Assembly (NCBI GenBank): GCA_964529405.1
Contig: CAZGWE010000003.1
Location: 1-64,000 of the forward strand
Reading direction: 5' to 3'
DNA: 64,000 nt
DNA from: CAZGWE01 sp964529405
Lineage (GTDB): Bacteria > Patescibacteriota > UBA1384 > XYA2-FULL-43-10 > 1-14-0-10-43-13
Shown here: positions 43,038 through 51,753 of the stretch, piece after piece
How the letters are laid out: each line of letters begins with the position of its first letter
Position numbering within the stretch: position 1 is the stretch's first letter
Translations under genes and position numbers: made by a program
The notes under the pieces: model-generated
What the model was told of the DNA's origin: nothing
Seen by the model: the letters and a program-made list of their open reading frames with translations, nothing else
Databases searched by the model: none

Positions 43038-43771
43038 ATATGAAAAAATACTCCATCATCGTTCCCTGTTACAATGAAGCCAAAAACATTCCCCTGATTT
43101 TAAAACGTTTCCAAACAGCTATCGGCAAACGCTCGGATACCGAACTTATTCTGGTCAACAATGGTTCTGTTGACGATTCAGACAAGGTCATCTCTGCCAA
43201 CCTGCCGCGCTTCACCTTTGCCAAATCGATCAAGGTGACCAAAAATATCGGCTACGGCCACGGTGTCCTGACCGGGCTCAAAGAGGCCAATGGGCAGTTC
43301 CTTGGCTGGACCCATGCCGATATGCAAACCGACCCGGTTGATGTTTTGAAAGCGTTTGCAATTTTAGAGGGAGCCGACAAACCAGATAATATTTTTATTA
43401 AAGGCAGAAGGGTCGGACGTCCGGTATTTGACCGCTTGTTTAGCCTTGGAATGGGTGTATACGCTTCATTAAAACTTAGAGTCAGATTTTATGAGATCAA
43501 CGCCCAACCGACCATCTTCTCAAAAAGATTTTTTAACTCCTGGCGCAACCCGCCCTCCGACTTTTCTCTCGACCTCTTTGCCTATTGGCAAGCCCAAAAA
43601 AACAATTTGCGAATTATCCGCTTTCCCGTCCTCTTTCCGGAAAGAAAGTTTGGCCAGTCGTCCTGGAACACCTCCTGGAAAAAACGAATAGCAATGATAA
43701 AAAGGTCAGCGGATTTTATCAAAAAGTTAAAAGAAAGGACAAAAAGTGAACTACATCGCCCACCGCGTTAA
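43034..43771 (+). CDS. Glycosyltransferase family 2 (DPM/DPG-like)
   Basis: A 245-residue GT-A protein starting at GTG 43034, which overlaps the stop of the membrane gene by GTGA; ATG 43040 is the alternative. It has KYSIIVPCYNEAKNIPLILK, the ELILVNNGSVDDS nucleotide-binding strand, YGHGVLTGLKEANGQFLGWTHADMQTDP with the catalytic D-x-Q-x-D-like motif and FSLDLFAYWQAQK. This resembles dolichol-phosphate-mannose synthase-like enzymes, which make polyprenyl-phosphate sugars used by GT-C enzymes. The next gene starts inside its 3' end. Confidence 0.87.
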   Translation: MNMKKYSIIVPCYNEAKNIPLILKRFQTAIGKRSDTELILVNNGSVDDSDKVISANLPRFTFAKSIKVTKNIGYGHGVLTGLKEANGQFLGWTHADMQTDPVDVLKAFAILEGADKPDNIFIKGRRVGRPVFDRLFSLGMGVYASLKLRVRFYEINAQPTIFSKRFFNSWRNPPSDFSLDLFAYWQAQKNNLRIIRFPVLFPERKFGQSSWNTSWKKRIAMIKRSADFIKKLKERTKSELHRPPR

Positions 43772-44339
43772 CACGATTGAAGAGTTAAAGAAAGTGCCCG
43801 GAGAGTATGGAGTCGAGATTGACCTGCGCGACCGCGACGACGGTAAAATCATTATGGTCCATGACCCCTTCACTCCGGGAGAGGATTTCGAGGAGTATCT
43901 TAAGCACTATCACCACGGTACCATGATTTTGAACATCAAGAGCGAGCGGATCGAGCACAAGGTTTTAGAACTTATCAAGAAAGCCGATGTTAAAGACTAT
44001 TTCTTTTTGGACTCTTCATTTCCAATGATCTACCTCCTCTCCAACCAGGGTGAAAAAAATTTAGCCGTACGTTTTTCAGAATACGAAGGCTTGGATACTA
44101 TATTAGCAGTCAAAGATCGAGTTAAGTGGATTTGGGTTGATTGCTTTACCAAACTACCCCTTGATGATAAAACGGTCAAAGCGCTCAAGGGAACCGGTCT
44201 GAAACTCTGCCTGGTCTCTCCGGAACTCCAGGGACGACCGGAAGATATCGAACCATACAAAAAGCAACTGAAAGACCTTGGCATCGCCTTTGACGCCATT
44301 TGCACTAAGATCTATAACATCGAAAAGTGGCAAGCCTGA
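43746..44339 (+). CDS. Glycerophosphodiester phosphodiesterase-like protein
   Basis: A 197-residue protein starting at GTG 43746, 7 nt after AAAGGA and 26 bp inside the GT2 gene. The N-terminus NYIAHRVNTIEELKK and GVEIDLRDRDDGKIIMVHDPF carry the H-R, E-x-D and second H motifs of the GDPD TIM barrel. It is shorter than typical family members (about 240), with later barrel strands such as WIWVDCF and LCLVSPELQG still visible. It may act on a glycerophospho or other phosphodiester linked to a surface polymer. The converging gene on the other strand ends 14 nt later. Confidence 0.83.
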   Translation: MNYIAHRVNTIEELKKVPGEYGVEIDLRDRDDGKIIMVHDPFTPGEDFEEYLKHYHHGTMILNIKSERIEHKVLELIKKADVKDYFFLDSSFPMIYLLSNQGEKNLAVRFSEYEGLDTILAVKDRVKWIWVDCFTKLPLDDKTVKALKGTGLKLCLVSPELQGRPEDIEPYKKQLKDLGIAFDAICTKIYNIEKWQA

Positions 44340-44353
44340 ACGAATATTTATTC

Positions 44354-46087
44354 TCACTTAACAGAAGCAATACTGTCTAAAGATAAATTTAACGTGTCCG
44401 CTAACCGTTCTGTTGGAACTTGGCAAACTCCAATCATTTTGCTTCTTAGTTTTTCAGTAACGGACAGGTTGTTGCCAGGGCAAGATAATTGGCTCGGATT
44501 ATAAGCAATATAAACATAGCCGAACTGGGTCACCTTTGACATGCTAAACTCTTTCTTGTGCGACATTAACGTCAACCCCTCTTCCGGTGAATAAAGTAAA
44601 ATGGGCCGCAAAAGATTAGCCGAGGCAAAGGGAAAGCTGATAGGAATTTTGTTCTCTTCCGGACTAATAAAAATAATCGGGGCTCGATCGCGAGGTAAAA
44701 CAGAGTCCAATTCCGAATAAATTGCGGACGGCATTGTTTTTGATTCATTTAGATAGCCGTATTTATATTCAGCGAACAACTTCATGTTCTCATTCGTTAA
44801 TCCGTAAGTTGCAAGAATAATGATTAATCCGATTTTCCATTTTGCCAACTCGAATGGTTTTTGGCTGCAAATAACAGTTAGGGATAGAAGGAAAAAACCA
44901 AAGACTAGAGATAAATATACCGCCCAAGTGGCAGAAAACCAGTAGTGAATATAGACGAGATTCCTAAAAACGAAATGATATATAAAAGAAGGAACAAAAG
45001 CCAGCCAGATGGCCGCCATAACCGGACCAGATTTGTCATTGGTTGGCACTCTCCGATTTAATATGATCGCTAAAAAGAACAAGACCGCAGCAATGGCGCT
45101 TGCCGACACAGTAGCATATAAAATAGGCATAGACCAGCCTGCCAGAAATTGCCTTGCGGTGACAACTAAAAACGTGTCGGCAAGCGGTACCGAAGTTCTA
45201 TCCTTACCCCTTAATAAAAAAATTTCCAGAAAGTAAGAATATCCTCGTAGGTTTGAGTACAAAGCAAACATAGCCAACACGGCCAGAACACAACCAGCGA
45301 TTAAAGATATAATATGTTTAAGTAGATATTTTGCAATAAGTATTTTTTCACGAAAATATGTACCCAGAACAACAGACAATAATACAATCGAAGCTATGCC
45401 AACACCTATTACGCTTAAATATTCAGAGAAACCGGCCAGAAAACCGATGACGGCAGTAATTACAAAACTTCCTTTACCGGCGAGGTAATTTGTTGCGCCA
45501 CTCTTCTCTTTCAAGGCCATGGATATAACATATAGCCGGTTTAGACACCAGGCGGTAAGCACCAGAAAAACAACAAGAGACAGGGTTGGAGGAAAATAGC
45601 CGTCAATATTCCAAATCAATACCGGTTTGCTTGTCATAAAAAATAGGAGAACCAGATGAGTGATCCAAAATCCAAAAACAGGAAGCATCATAAACGCCGA
45701 TACTAACACAGCCAGCAAAATCACAACGTGGCCAATCACCTTTCCTAAAACAATCGGGTGCACCGATGATCCAAAGACGCGCTCTGCGCCATAATGAAGC
45801 AAAAAAGCAAGCGGAGGCATAGAGAAATAATCCTGGTCTGATGCACTCCATTCCGGGACTTCCTGATCAATTGATCTGGATGGCACAACCGATCTCGTAA
45901 TAATACCTTCTCTTTGCCAATTCTCACTCGATATTACAACTTGCCCAAGCTGGTACTCAAAATGAGTAAATATTGGAGCTTTTGTAATTGGCAACCGTTG
46001 ATATGTCAAAAAAGCAAACTCTACTGTCAACAACACTGCCAGGACAAGGTATCGGTTAAGCACAATCAATGATTTTAGTCGTTTCAT
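44354..46087 (-). CDS. Large membrane glycosyltransferase-like protein (GT-C fold)
   Basis: A 577-residue protein with about twelve hydrophobic segments. An outer loop after the first helix holds FTHFEYQLGQVV and VPEWSASDQDYFSMPPLAFLLHYG, the acidic/aromatic pattern expected for the GT-C catalytic loop. The C-terminal roughly 110 residues are soluble, probably outside the membrane, with FISPEENKIPISFP. The activity is inferred; the family was not recognised with certainty. It is the last gene of a minus-strand run and converges with the GDPD gene. A 173-bp gap separates it from the next GT-C gene upstream; no feature was seen there. Confidence 0.7.
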   Translation of the reverse strand: MKRLKSLIVLNRYLVLAVLLTVEFAFLTYQRLPITKAPIFTHFEYQLGQVVISSENWQREGIITRSVVPSRSIDQEVPEWSASDQDYFSMPPLAFLLHYGAERVFGSSVHPIVLGKVIGHVVILLAVLVSAFMMLPVFGFWITHLVLLFFMTSKPVLIWNIDGYFPPTLSLVVFLVLTAWCLNRLYVISMALKEKSGATNYLAGKGSFVITAVIGFLAGFSEYLSVIGVGIASIVLLSVVLGTYFREKILIAKYLLKHIISLIAGCVLAVLAMFALYSNLRGYSYFLEIFLLRGKDRTSVPLADTFLVVTARQFLAGWSMPILYATVSASAIAAVLFFLAIILNRRVPTNDKSGPVMAAIWLAFVPSFIYHFVFRNLVYIHYWFSATWAVYLSLVFGFFLLSLTVICSQKPFELAKWKIGLIIILATYGLTNENMKLFAEYKYGYLNESKTMPSAIYSELDSVLPRDRAPIIFISPEENKIPISFPFASANLLRPILLYSPEEGLTLMSHKKEFSMSKVTQFGYVYIAYNPSQLSCPGNNLSVTEKLRSKMIGVCQVPTERLADTLNLSLDSIASVK

Positions 46088-46260
46088 GCTTTAAGTTCCA
46101 TGATTAATAGCTCATCTCATCGGTCAACGATAGCTTATCGGTATTATTACCGTTGTGCAAGGTTTGCCAGAGCTCAAAAATATAGCCAAAATTGCTAATT
46201 ATATTCGTAACGCCAAAACGGACACCACCTCCCGCCAATGCCCTTCGGTTGAAATCAACT

Positions 46261-48423
46261 TTACTTTATCTTGATAAGAATACTGTACGGATCTTTATAA
46301 ACCACGCCGCCGCCGCTATACTGCTTCATTAGGCCTAGATTTTGATAATCGTTATTATTAACCCACCAATCCCGCCTGGCTAAAACACCGCTAAACTTGG
46401 CGTAAGAGTACAAAAAGTACGCGGGTCTCTGAGCAACCTCATTGGCGCTATCTATCTCATCCTGAATTGACTGGTAAAGAATCGGATCATATTTTTTTAC
46501 CAGAACCATCTTTTCTTCCGGCTCCTTGATTACCTTTTTTTCCAAATTAAACACGGAAACCTTTGTCCCGCGAGTAATTACTAAATTTTTGTCTTCATCA
46601 ATTTTTAACGTAGAAAGAATATTGTCCTCAACCTGCGACGGGTAATCGTTCACGATTTTACTAATCTCCTTCGAAAACTCTGCCTGGTTGTTAAATTTTG
46701 TCTTCTTATATATCGGGATAAAAGTTTTGTTTCCGCCATAGATGTAAGAGATATTGTGGTTGACCTGAGTTGAAAAGATAATACTGTCAGATGGAAGTTC
46801 CTTTATTTTCTTGATCACGCCTTTTTCGGCCGGGACAACCTGGCCGCCCATAAAGACCGTTCCGATCATAGTCCCGGTGATACCGACCAGGAGCCCCAGC
46901 CAGAGGAGAGCAATAAATATTTTTGAATTAACGATAGACTTACCCCGCTCCTCCGTCTTGGCCAACAATACAATTATTATGAATATCATCGCCAGCATAA
47001 TATGCGGCCAGGTCCGGTTTGGAAAGAGGTTTATCCCTATTCGCGGAAATATTTCGGCAATAAAGAGATAAACAAACAGGAAAACAGATGTTGGCAGCAG
47101 CAGCAAGAAAATACTTTTTTCGCCGTTCGGATTAGCCAAGAAACGCCTTTTACTGCAATAGAATAATCCCAAAACAATTATTAAGGCCGCTATCATGTTA
47201 AGACCGTTATAGAGATAGTAGAGGACAGCGCTCAAGCCCGGCCACCGGATCACACCGTCATCGATATTTGTAAAACTATCCAGAAACCACCATTTCCAAT
47301 AAGGTCCCGCGATAAAATCCAGTATTTTAGCGTAAGACAGCTGAAAGATCTGCGCCGAAACAGCCGACCGTAATGCGTCTAAAAATTGGTTCATTAGCAA
47401 TAGATAGGGTAAAATGATGACAAAAGACAGCTTTAGATTTGACCGGACAAACTTAATTGCCTCCCCCTTCCGGCTGATAATCCCCAAAATAAAAGCCACC
47501 AGTGAAGCAAGAAATAAGAATATGCCGAATTCATGAAATCTAAACGAAACGTACGAATAGATTAGGGCGATTGCGGTCAGAAGTATGCTTGATTGTTTCA
47601 CCGAAAGGTAGAGCAAATAAAATACCGGGAGACTGAAAAAGATAACAAATGTTTCCGGTCTGACGTTCTCGCTCATAATTACCAATATAGGCGAAGCAAT
47701 AATCAGGTTATATGTTAAAAATGCCAGATGCCTGTTTTTAATTGTTTTGATCAAATCGAAAAGCACAATAGCAGTAAAATAATAAAGCAGCGGTATTAAG
47801 AATTTAGTGAAACCGACGTAATCAATCCCGGCAATGAACTTTGAGTAAACCATAAAGAGGGCAAATCCATTTCGCTGTCCAACTAGCCAGCTGCTGTCAA
47901 AACCTTTGTCTATTATATGACGATAGATATTATAGTACTGGAAGGCATCGATCTCATAAATATATGGATTGAATAACAACCTAATGCCAAACAAAACAAT
48001 CGGAACCAGTGCGAACAAGACCAACCTTTTGTTTTCAGAAGTTAATTTGAATGGCAAAAATTGTTCATTTTGACGGTTCTTTAAGGATGTCAGGAAGTTC
48101 AAACAGAACAATCCCAAGTTTAGACCAATCATAAATATATGGCTTTTGTACTCAGAATAATTTACAACCCCCCGAAAAGCCGTGTAGAAAATATAAACTG
48201 TGGCAATAGAACTTGTTATATCCAGTGCAAATTTCGTACTCCAGCTAATTTGCTTTGCGCTCTTTCTTAGCAAAACGTCATTTAAGTTATTTCCCGGCAA
48301 GTAGTAGAGTAGCAACACTCCCGGAATGAATTTTAGAAACTCTATACCCGGGTAACGGCCAATAAAGATGACAATTATAAAGACCCCTAAGACCAATAAA
48401 TTTATTACTGTTTTTAGTTTCAC
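46261..48423 (-). CDS. Large membrane glycosyltransferase-like protein (GT-C fold)
   Basis: A 720-residue protein with 12 or more helices followed by a C-terminal soluble domain of about 190 residues. The loop after the early helices contains NPYIYEIDAFQYYNIYRHII, where the E-x-D placement fits a GT-C catalytic loop. The C-terminal domain has SIIFSTQVNHNISYIYG and other beta-rich stretches. It probably transfers a sugar from a polyprenyl-phosphate donor outside the membrane. It lies 5 nt after the GT2 gene at 48429, in the same minus-strand operon as the DPM-like gene and the dTDP-rhamnose genes. Confidence 0.72.
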   Translation of the reverse strand: MKLKTVINLLVLGVFIIVIFIGRYPGIEFLKFIPGVLLLYYLPGNNLNDVLLRKSAKQISWSTKFALDITSSIATVYIFYTAFRGVVNYSEYKSHIFMIGLNLGLFCLNFLTSLKNRQNEQFLPFKLTSENKRLVLFALVPIVLFGIRLLFNPYIYEIDAFQYYNIYRHIIDKGFDSSWLVGQRNGFALFMVYSKFIAGIDYVGFTKFLIPLLYYFTAIVLFDLIKTIKNRHLAFLTYNLIIASPILVIMSENVRPETFVIFFSLPVFYLLYLSVKQSSILLTAIALIYSYVSFRFHEFGIFLFLASLVAFILGIISRKGEAIKFVRSNLKLSFVIILPYLLLMNQFLDALRSAVSAQIFQLSYAKILDFIAGPYWKWWFLDSFTNIDDGVIRWPGLSAVLYYLYNGLNMIAALIIVLGLFYCSKRRFLANPNGEKSIFLLLLPTSVFLFVYLFIAEIFPRIGINLFPNRTWPHIMLAMIFIIIVLLAKTEERGKSIVNSKIFIALLWLGLLVGITGTMIGTVFMGGQVVPAEKGVIKKIKELPSDSIIFSTQVNHNISYIYGGNKTFIPIYKKTKFNNQAEFSKEISKIVNDYPSQVEDNILSTLKIDEDKNLVITRGTKVSVFNLEKKVIKEPEEKMVLVKKYDPILYQSIQDEIDSANEVAQRPAYFLYSYAKFSGVLARRDWWVNNNDYQNLGLMKQYSGGGVVYKDPYSILIKIK

Positions 48424-48428
48424 AACTT

Positions 48429-49451
48429 TTAGAGAACCTTTCTAATTACTTGCCAATACAAATTGTTTATAGCATTAAACCAGTTTAGGGCTGGAATATC
48501 CATTTCTGAGAATTTTAAAGCAGTTGACCCGTATCGATCCATTAAAACCCGATCGGTAACTTTACGCCCCTTTTGGATTCTCCTCCGGCAAGCAACAAGG
48601 TGGGGCAGCAACTTAAGATAACCGAAGTAACTGCTAAGCTTCTTGGAGAACCACCCCTCTTTTAAAGAATATGCAATCATCGCCAATTCGGTAATAAGCC
48701 CAAGGGGTAGCAATAGTAAAAGCGTTCTACATTGAAAGTTTTTTGTCATAAAGGCCAAACGATTACGCTCAGCTAAGTACATTTTTTTCATATTGCGGGA
48801 AAAGCTGTATTTGTGCCAAACCAATGCGGCCGGTTCCAGTTTGATGTCATATCCAGCCATCCTGGCCCGCCAGAACAGGTCAACGTCTTCGTGATACATG
48901 AAGAATTCGCTGTCGAACAATCCGATCCGGTCGAGAATTGGCATCGGAATAAAAGCAGCTGCGCCGCTAGCCAATGCGATCGGTTTTTCTTTTGACAAGT
49001 TTGCCTGATAACCCTGGCGGTAACTACCGCAATAACTAAATCCCAGAATATGAACAACATTGCCGGCAGTGTTAATTAAATTGGTTTTCTGCCCATCGTG
49101 CAACAGAACTAAAGGCTGCAATATCTCCTTATCGTTTACTTTCTCCGACAATATCCGCAAGCACTTTAAGTCAATAACGGTGTCGGGATTTAAGAGCATT
49201 ATATATTTAGCCCCAATCTTTTTTGCCTGCCTAATTCCAATATTATTCGCTTCAGCAAAACCGTAATTGCCCTTATTTTTAATCGCCAGTACTTCCGGAA
49301 AATTTGATTCGATATATTCCAGCGAATCGTCAGTTGAGCAGTTATCCACAAATATCACCTTAAATTTCCCGCATTCAGACCTAAAAATGCTCCCTAAGCA
49401 GTCCGGGAGAAAGTTCCGACTATTAAAACCAACGATAATAATTGCGGTCAT
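48429..49451 (-). CDS. Glycosyltransferase family 2 (rhamnosyltransferase-like)
   Basis: A 340-residue GT-A protein: TAIIIVGFNSRNFLPDCLGSI at the N-terminus, YIMLLNPDTVIDLK as the DxD region at about residues 84-97, and DSEFFMYHEDVDLFWRARMAGYD at about residues 194-216 as the acceptor-side signature. A C-terminal helix may tie it to the membrane. The similarity to WbbL-type rhamnosyltransferases fits the dTDP-rhamnose genes upstream in the same orientation. It lies 19 nt after a DUF2304 gene and 5 nt before a GT-C gene. Confidence 0.9.
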   Translation of the reverse strand: MTAIIIVGFNSRNFLPDCLGSIFRSECGKFKVIFVDNCSTDDSLEYIESNFPEVLAIKNKGNYGFAEANNIGIRQAKKIGAKYIMLLNPDTVIDLKCLRILSEKVNDKEILQPLVLLHDGQKTNLINTAGNVVHILGFSYCGSYRQGYQANLSKEKPIALASGAAAFIPMPILDRIGLFDSEFFMYHEDVDLFWRARMAGYDIKLEPAALVWHKYSFSRNMKKMYLAERNRLAFMTKNFQCRTLLLLLPLGLITELAMIAYSLKEGWFSKKLSSYFGYLKLLPHLVACRRRIQKGRKVTDRVLMDRYGSTALKFSEMDIPALNWFNAINNLYWQVIRKVL

Positions 49452-49470
49452 AGTCGTTAGGCGTTAAGGG

Positions 49471-49812
49471 CTAGCTCTTTTCTTTTTTGTTGTGAAGAAG
49501 CTTGGAAATATTAACGGATAAATCTGTCAGCTCTTTATCAACGCTGTCAATTTTAACGTAAAGCCGAAAAGTAAGATAAAAAATTAAAATTAAGGCCAGA
49601 AAAAAAATGGTATCAATACCGCGCGATAAGCCCAAGAAACCGGCAATCTTGTCCGAGATTTTCGGATTGAGGACAAGAATAAGGGTTGCTGCCCATATTA
49701 ACAACCAAAAAACAGCGGAGCTAGAGCTAATAGTTCTTTCCCTAAATCTAAGCATCGCCCGTGAAGATGCGAAAGCAATGAAAATTATCGTTAAAACTTT
49801 AATTACCGTCAC
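49471..49812 (-). CDS. DUF2304 family membrane protein
   Basis: A 113-residue protein with three hydrophobic segments and a charged, coiled-coil-prone tail (KIDSVDKELTDLSVNISKLL). The SRAMLRFRERTISSSSAVFWLLIWA stretch matches DUF2304, whose genes nearly always sit beside DPM-like GT2 genes. It overlaps the upstream GT2 gene by 4 bp, so it probably works with it in making or presenting a lipid-linked sugar. The molecular function is not established. Confidence 0.88.
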   Translation of the reverse strand: MTVIKVLTIIFIAFASSRAMLRFRERTISSSSAVFWLLIWAATLILVLNPKISDKIAGFLGLSRGIDTIFFLALILIFYLTFRLYVKIDSVDKELTDLSVNISKLLHNKKEKS

Positions 49813-50501
49813 GACGCCAATTTCCTGATTAAGACTTTAAGACCGATCTTCCAGAAGTTCGAACTGCGCTGTCCCTTTTTCAACGAATATTCGGAGTAGA
49901 TTAATTTCACTGCCACTTCCTGATAACAAAGATTATGCCGCTGAATTTCATCTATTATCTCCGAAGCATGCTCCATACCTCTTTGGCGAATATTTATCTT
50001 GTCCAGTGCTTTCAGGCCAATTGCACGCAAACCGTTATGAGTATCAGTTAGGGAGGTTTTGGAAACAATATTTGTAAACAGAACGCCTGCCTTTAATATC
50101 GCTTTCCTGAAAGCAGGCAGGGCTGTTTCGTTGGTTAAGAACCGCGACCCCAGGGCAATATCGCACTTTTCCTCAAGAACCGGTTCCATCAACATTACCA
50201 GGTCTTTGGCTTGATGCTGCCCGTCTGCATCGAAAGTCGCCACGACTTGCGGCCGCACATTTTCCCTTAAATATTCAATTCCCGTCCTTAAAGCAGCCCC
50301 CTGTCCACGGTTTATGACATGGTTTATCACTTCAGCGCCAGCTCTGGCCGCAACTGCGGCCGTTTTGTCGGAACTACCATCATTTACAACCAGGATGTCG
50401 TTATAGCCCTCCGCTTGCAAAGATCTTATAACTCGGCCAATATGTTTTTCTTCATTGAAAGCCGGTATTAAGATGTAAATTTTTTTCCCTCGATGTTTCA
50501 T
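49809..50501 (-). CDS. Polyprenyl-phosphate glycosyltransferase, GT2 (DPM/DPG-like)
   Basis: A 230-residue protein with the full dolichol-phosphate synthase pattern: IYILIPAFNEEKHIGRVI, DILVVNDGSSDKT, GAALRTGIEYL, TFDADGQHQAKDL (the D-x-D-x-Q metal site) and ALGSRF. It should transfer a sugar from a nucleotide sugar to polyprenyl phosphate on the inner membrane face. It is coupled to DUF2304 by a 4-bp overlap. A 183-bp gap separates it from rfbD; no feature was seen there. Confidence 0.92.
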   Translation of the reverse strand: MKHRGKKIYILIPAFNEEKHIGRVIRSLQAEGYNDILVVNDGSSDKTAAVAARAGAEVINHVINRGQGAALRTGIEYLRENVRPQVVATFDADGQHQAKDLVMLMEPVLEEKCDIALGSRFLTNETALPAFRKAILKAGVLFTNIVSKTSLTDTHNGLRAIGLKALDKINIRQRGMEHASEIIDEIQRHNLCYQEVAVKLIYSEYSLKKGQRSSNFWKIGLKVLIRKLAS

Positions 50502-50684
50502 ATAATCGTAAAGATCAACTGCCCTTAGGTAAGGATTAACATATACTATTGCAAAACCTCAATCGAACTAGTGTTAGCATTATTATAACCAGCAAAGTTT
50601 AATTTTGCAAAGAGCCGGTCGTTTAGCGTGTAACTCGTAATAATTAATACCTCTAACACACGCTTAAAATCAGGCGCTAAATAT

Positions 50685-51626
50685 TTAACGATTGTCCAGG
50701 TATTCGCCCAGCATCTTCTGCCAAGATCTGACTTTAATAGCCAAGGCTTGTTCAATTTTTGATTTGTCTAAATATGAATAAGCCGGGCGCTTGGCTTTTT
50801 GGGGATACTGATTACTGGTAATCGGCTTGACTTCGATTTTGATATTAGATTGCTTAAATATTTCAACTGCAAAGTCATACCAGGAACAGGCACCCGTGCC
50901 GGAGAAATGGTAAGTGCCGTAGGGTAACGTCGGACGTTGATCGGTTGCGAGGCCCGTTTCGGTTTTCGGTAACGTTAGACGTGGCCTCTCGATGATACGG
51001 GCATCGTTACCGTAACCGCTAGACGCAATCCGATCTATCACTTCAACTAAATCCCCCGTGTAAGTTGGCGATCCGATTTGGTCATTGACAACCGATAATT
51101 CATTACGCTCTTTGGCCAGGCGCAACATTGTCTCAACAAAATTTGTTCCCGGGTGGCCTTCCGGCAGTTCGCCAAACAACCAGGCAATGCGCAGAATGTA
51201 ATATTTATCGCAGATTTTAGCCACGGCTTTTTCACCCTCATACTTTGTCATACCATAGACCGAGAGAGGGTTAGGCGTTTGGCGTTCGGAGTAGGGCGTA
51301 TTTTGTTTGCCATCAAAAACATAATCGGTTGAGATGTAGATTAATGTTGCATCATTCGCCTTGGCTGCTTTGGCCACATTCTCCGTCCCGTAAACATTTA
51401 TTCTGCGGCATAGCTCCTCGTTTTCTTCCGCCGCGTCAACTTTTGTATAAGCCGCACCATGGATGATAAATTTAGGTTCTTCTCGGCCAATAACTTCATT
51501 GACAATCCCTGGATTAGTAATATCCATATCGTCGGAATCGGTCAGAATTAGTTTGCAGTTGGCGGATAGCAGTTGGCGGATTTTATAACCAAGCTGGCCC
51601 TTGGCACCAGTCACCAATATTTTCAT
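50685..51626 (-). CDS. rfbD: dTDP-4-dehydrorhamnose reductase with an in-frame palindromic insertion
   Basis: A 313-residue protein starting at ATG 51626 (MKILVTGAKGQLGYK, the NADP-binding loop). It has ISTDYVFDGK, the SDR catalytic YGMTKYEGEK at about residue 126, and the C-terminal TYHFSGTGACSWYDFA. It reduces dTDP-4-keto-L-rhamnose to dTDP-L-rhamnose. Between IDRIASSG and TYHFSG there is an extra stretch of about 33 residues that usual RfbD proteins lack. The DNA there (about 50920-51017) contains a palindromic element also found at 51654-51745 and 62900-62994, so the extra residues come from an inserted repeat that kept the frame. Activity is likely kept because the insert sits in a loop, which is an inference. 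Confidence 0.9.
   Translation of the reverse strand: MKILVTGAKGQLGYKIRQLLSANCKLILTDSDDMDITNPGIVNEVIGREEPKFIIHGAAYTKVDAAEENEELCRRINVYGTENVAKAAKANDATLIYISTDYVFDGKQNTPYSERQTPNPLSVYGMTKYEGEKAVAKICDKYYILRIAWLFGELPEGHPGTNFVETMLRLAKERNELSVVNDQIGSPTYTGDLVEVIDRIASSGYGNDARIIERPRLTLPKTETGLATDQRPTLPYGTYHFSGTGACSWYDFAVEIFKQSNIKIEVKPITSNQYPQKAKRPAYSYLDKSKIEQALAIKVRSWQKMLGEYLDNR
50943..51017. repeat. Palindromic element copy A, inside rfbD
   Basis: Begins GGTTGCGAGGCCCGTTTCG and ends ATCGTTACCGTAACC. Both ends match copies at 51654-51745 and 62900-62994, although the middles differ. It is read in frame as part of RfbD. Confidence 0.85.
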
Positions 51627-51653
51627 AAAATTCCTCTTCGTCTTATGTTTAAG

Positions 51654-51745
51654 GGTTGCGAAGCCCGTTTCGTTTAGCGTTATTCGGCTACGGTTCAAGA
51701 TGAACGACGTAACCGCCTAACGATACGGGCATTGTTACCGTAGCC
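51654..51745. repeat. Palindromic element copy B, between rfbB and rfbD
   Basis: Begins GGTTGCGAAGCCCGTTTCG and ends ATTGTTACCGTAGCC, with GACGTAACCGCCTAACGATA before the right end. The arms are inverted copies of each other (GGTTnCGAAGCCCGTnTCG). Confidence 0.85.
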
Positions 51746-51753
51746 CATTGATA

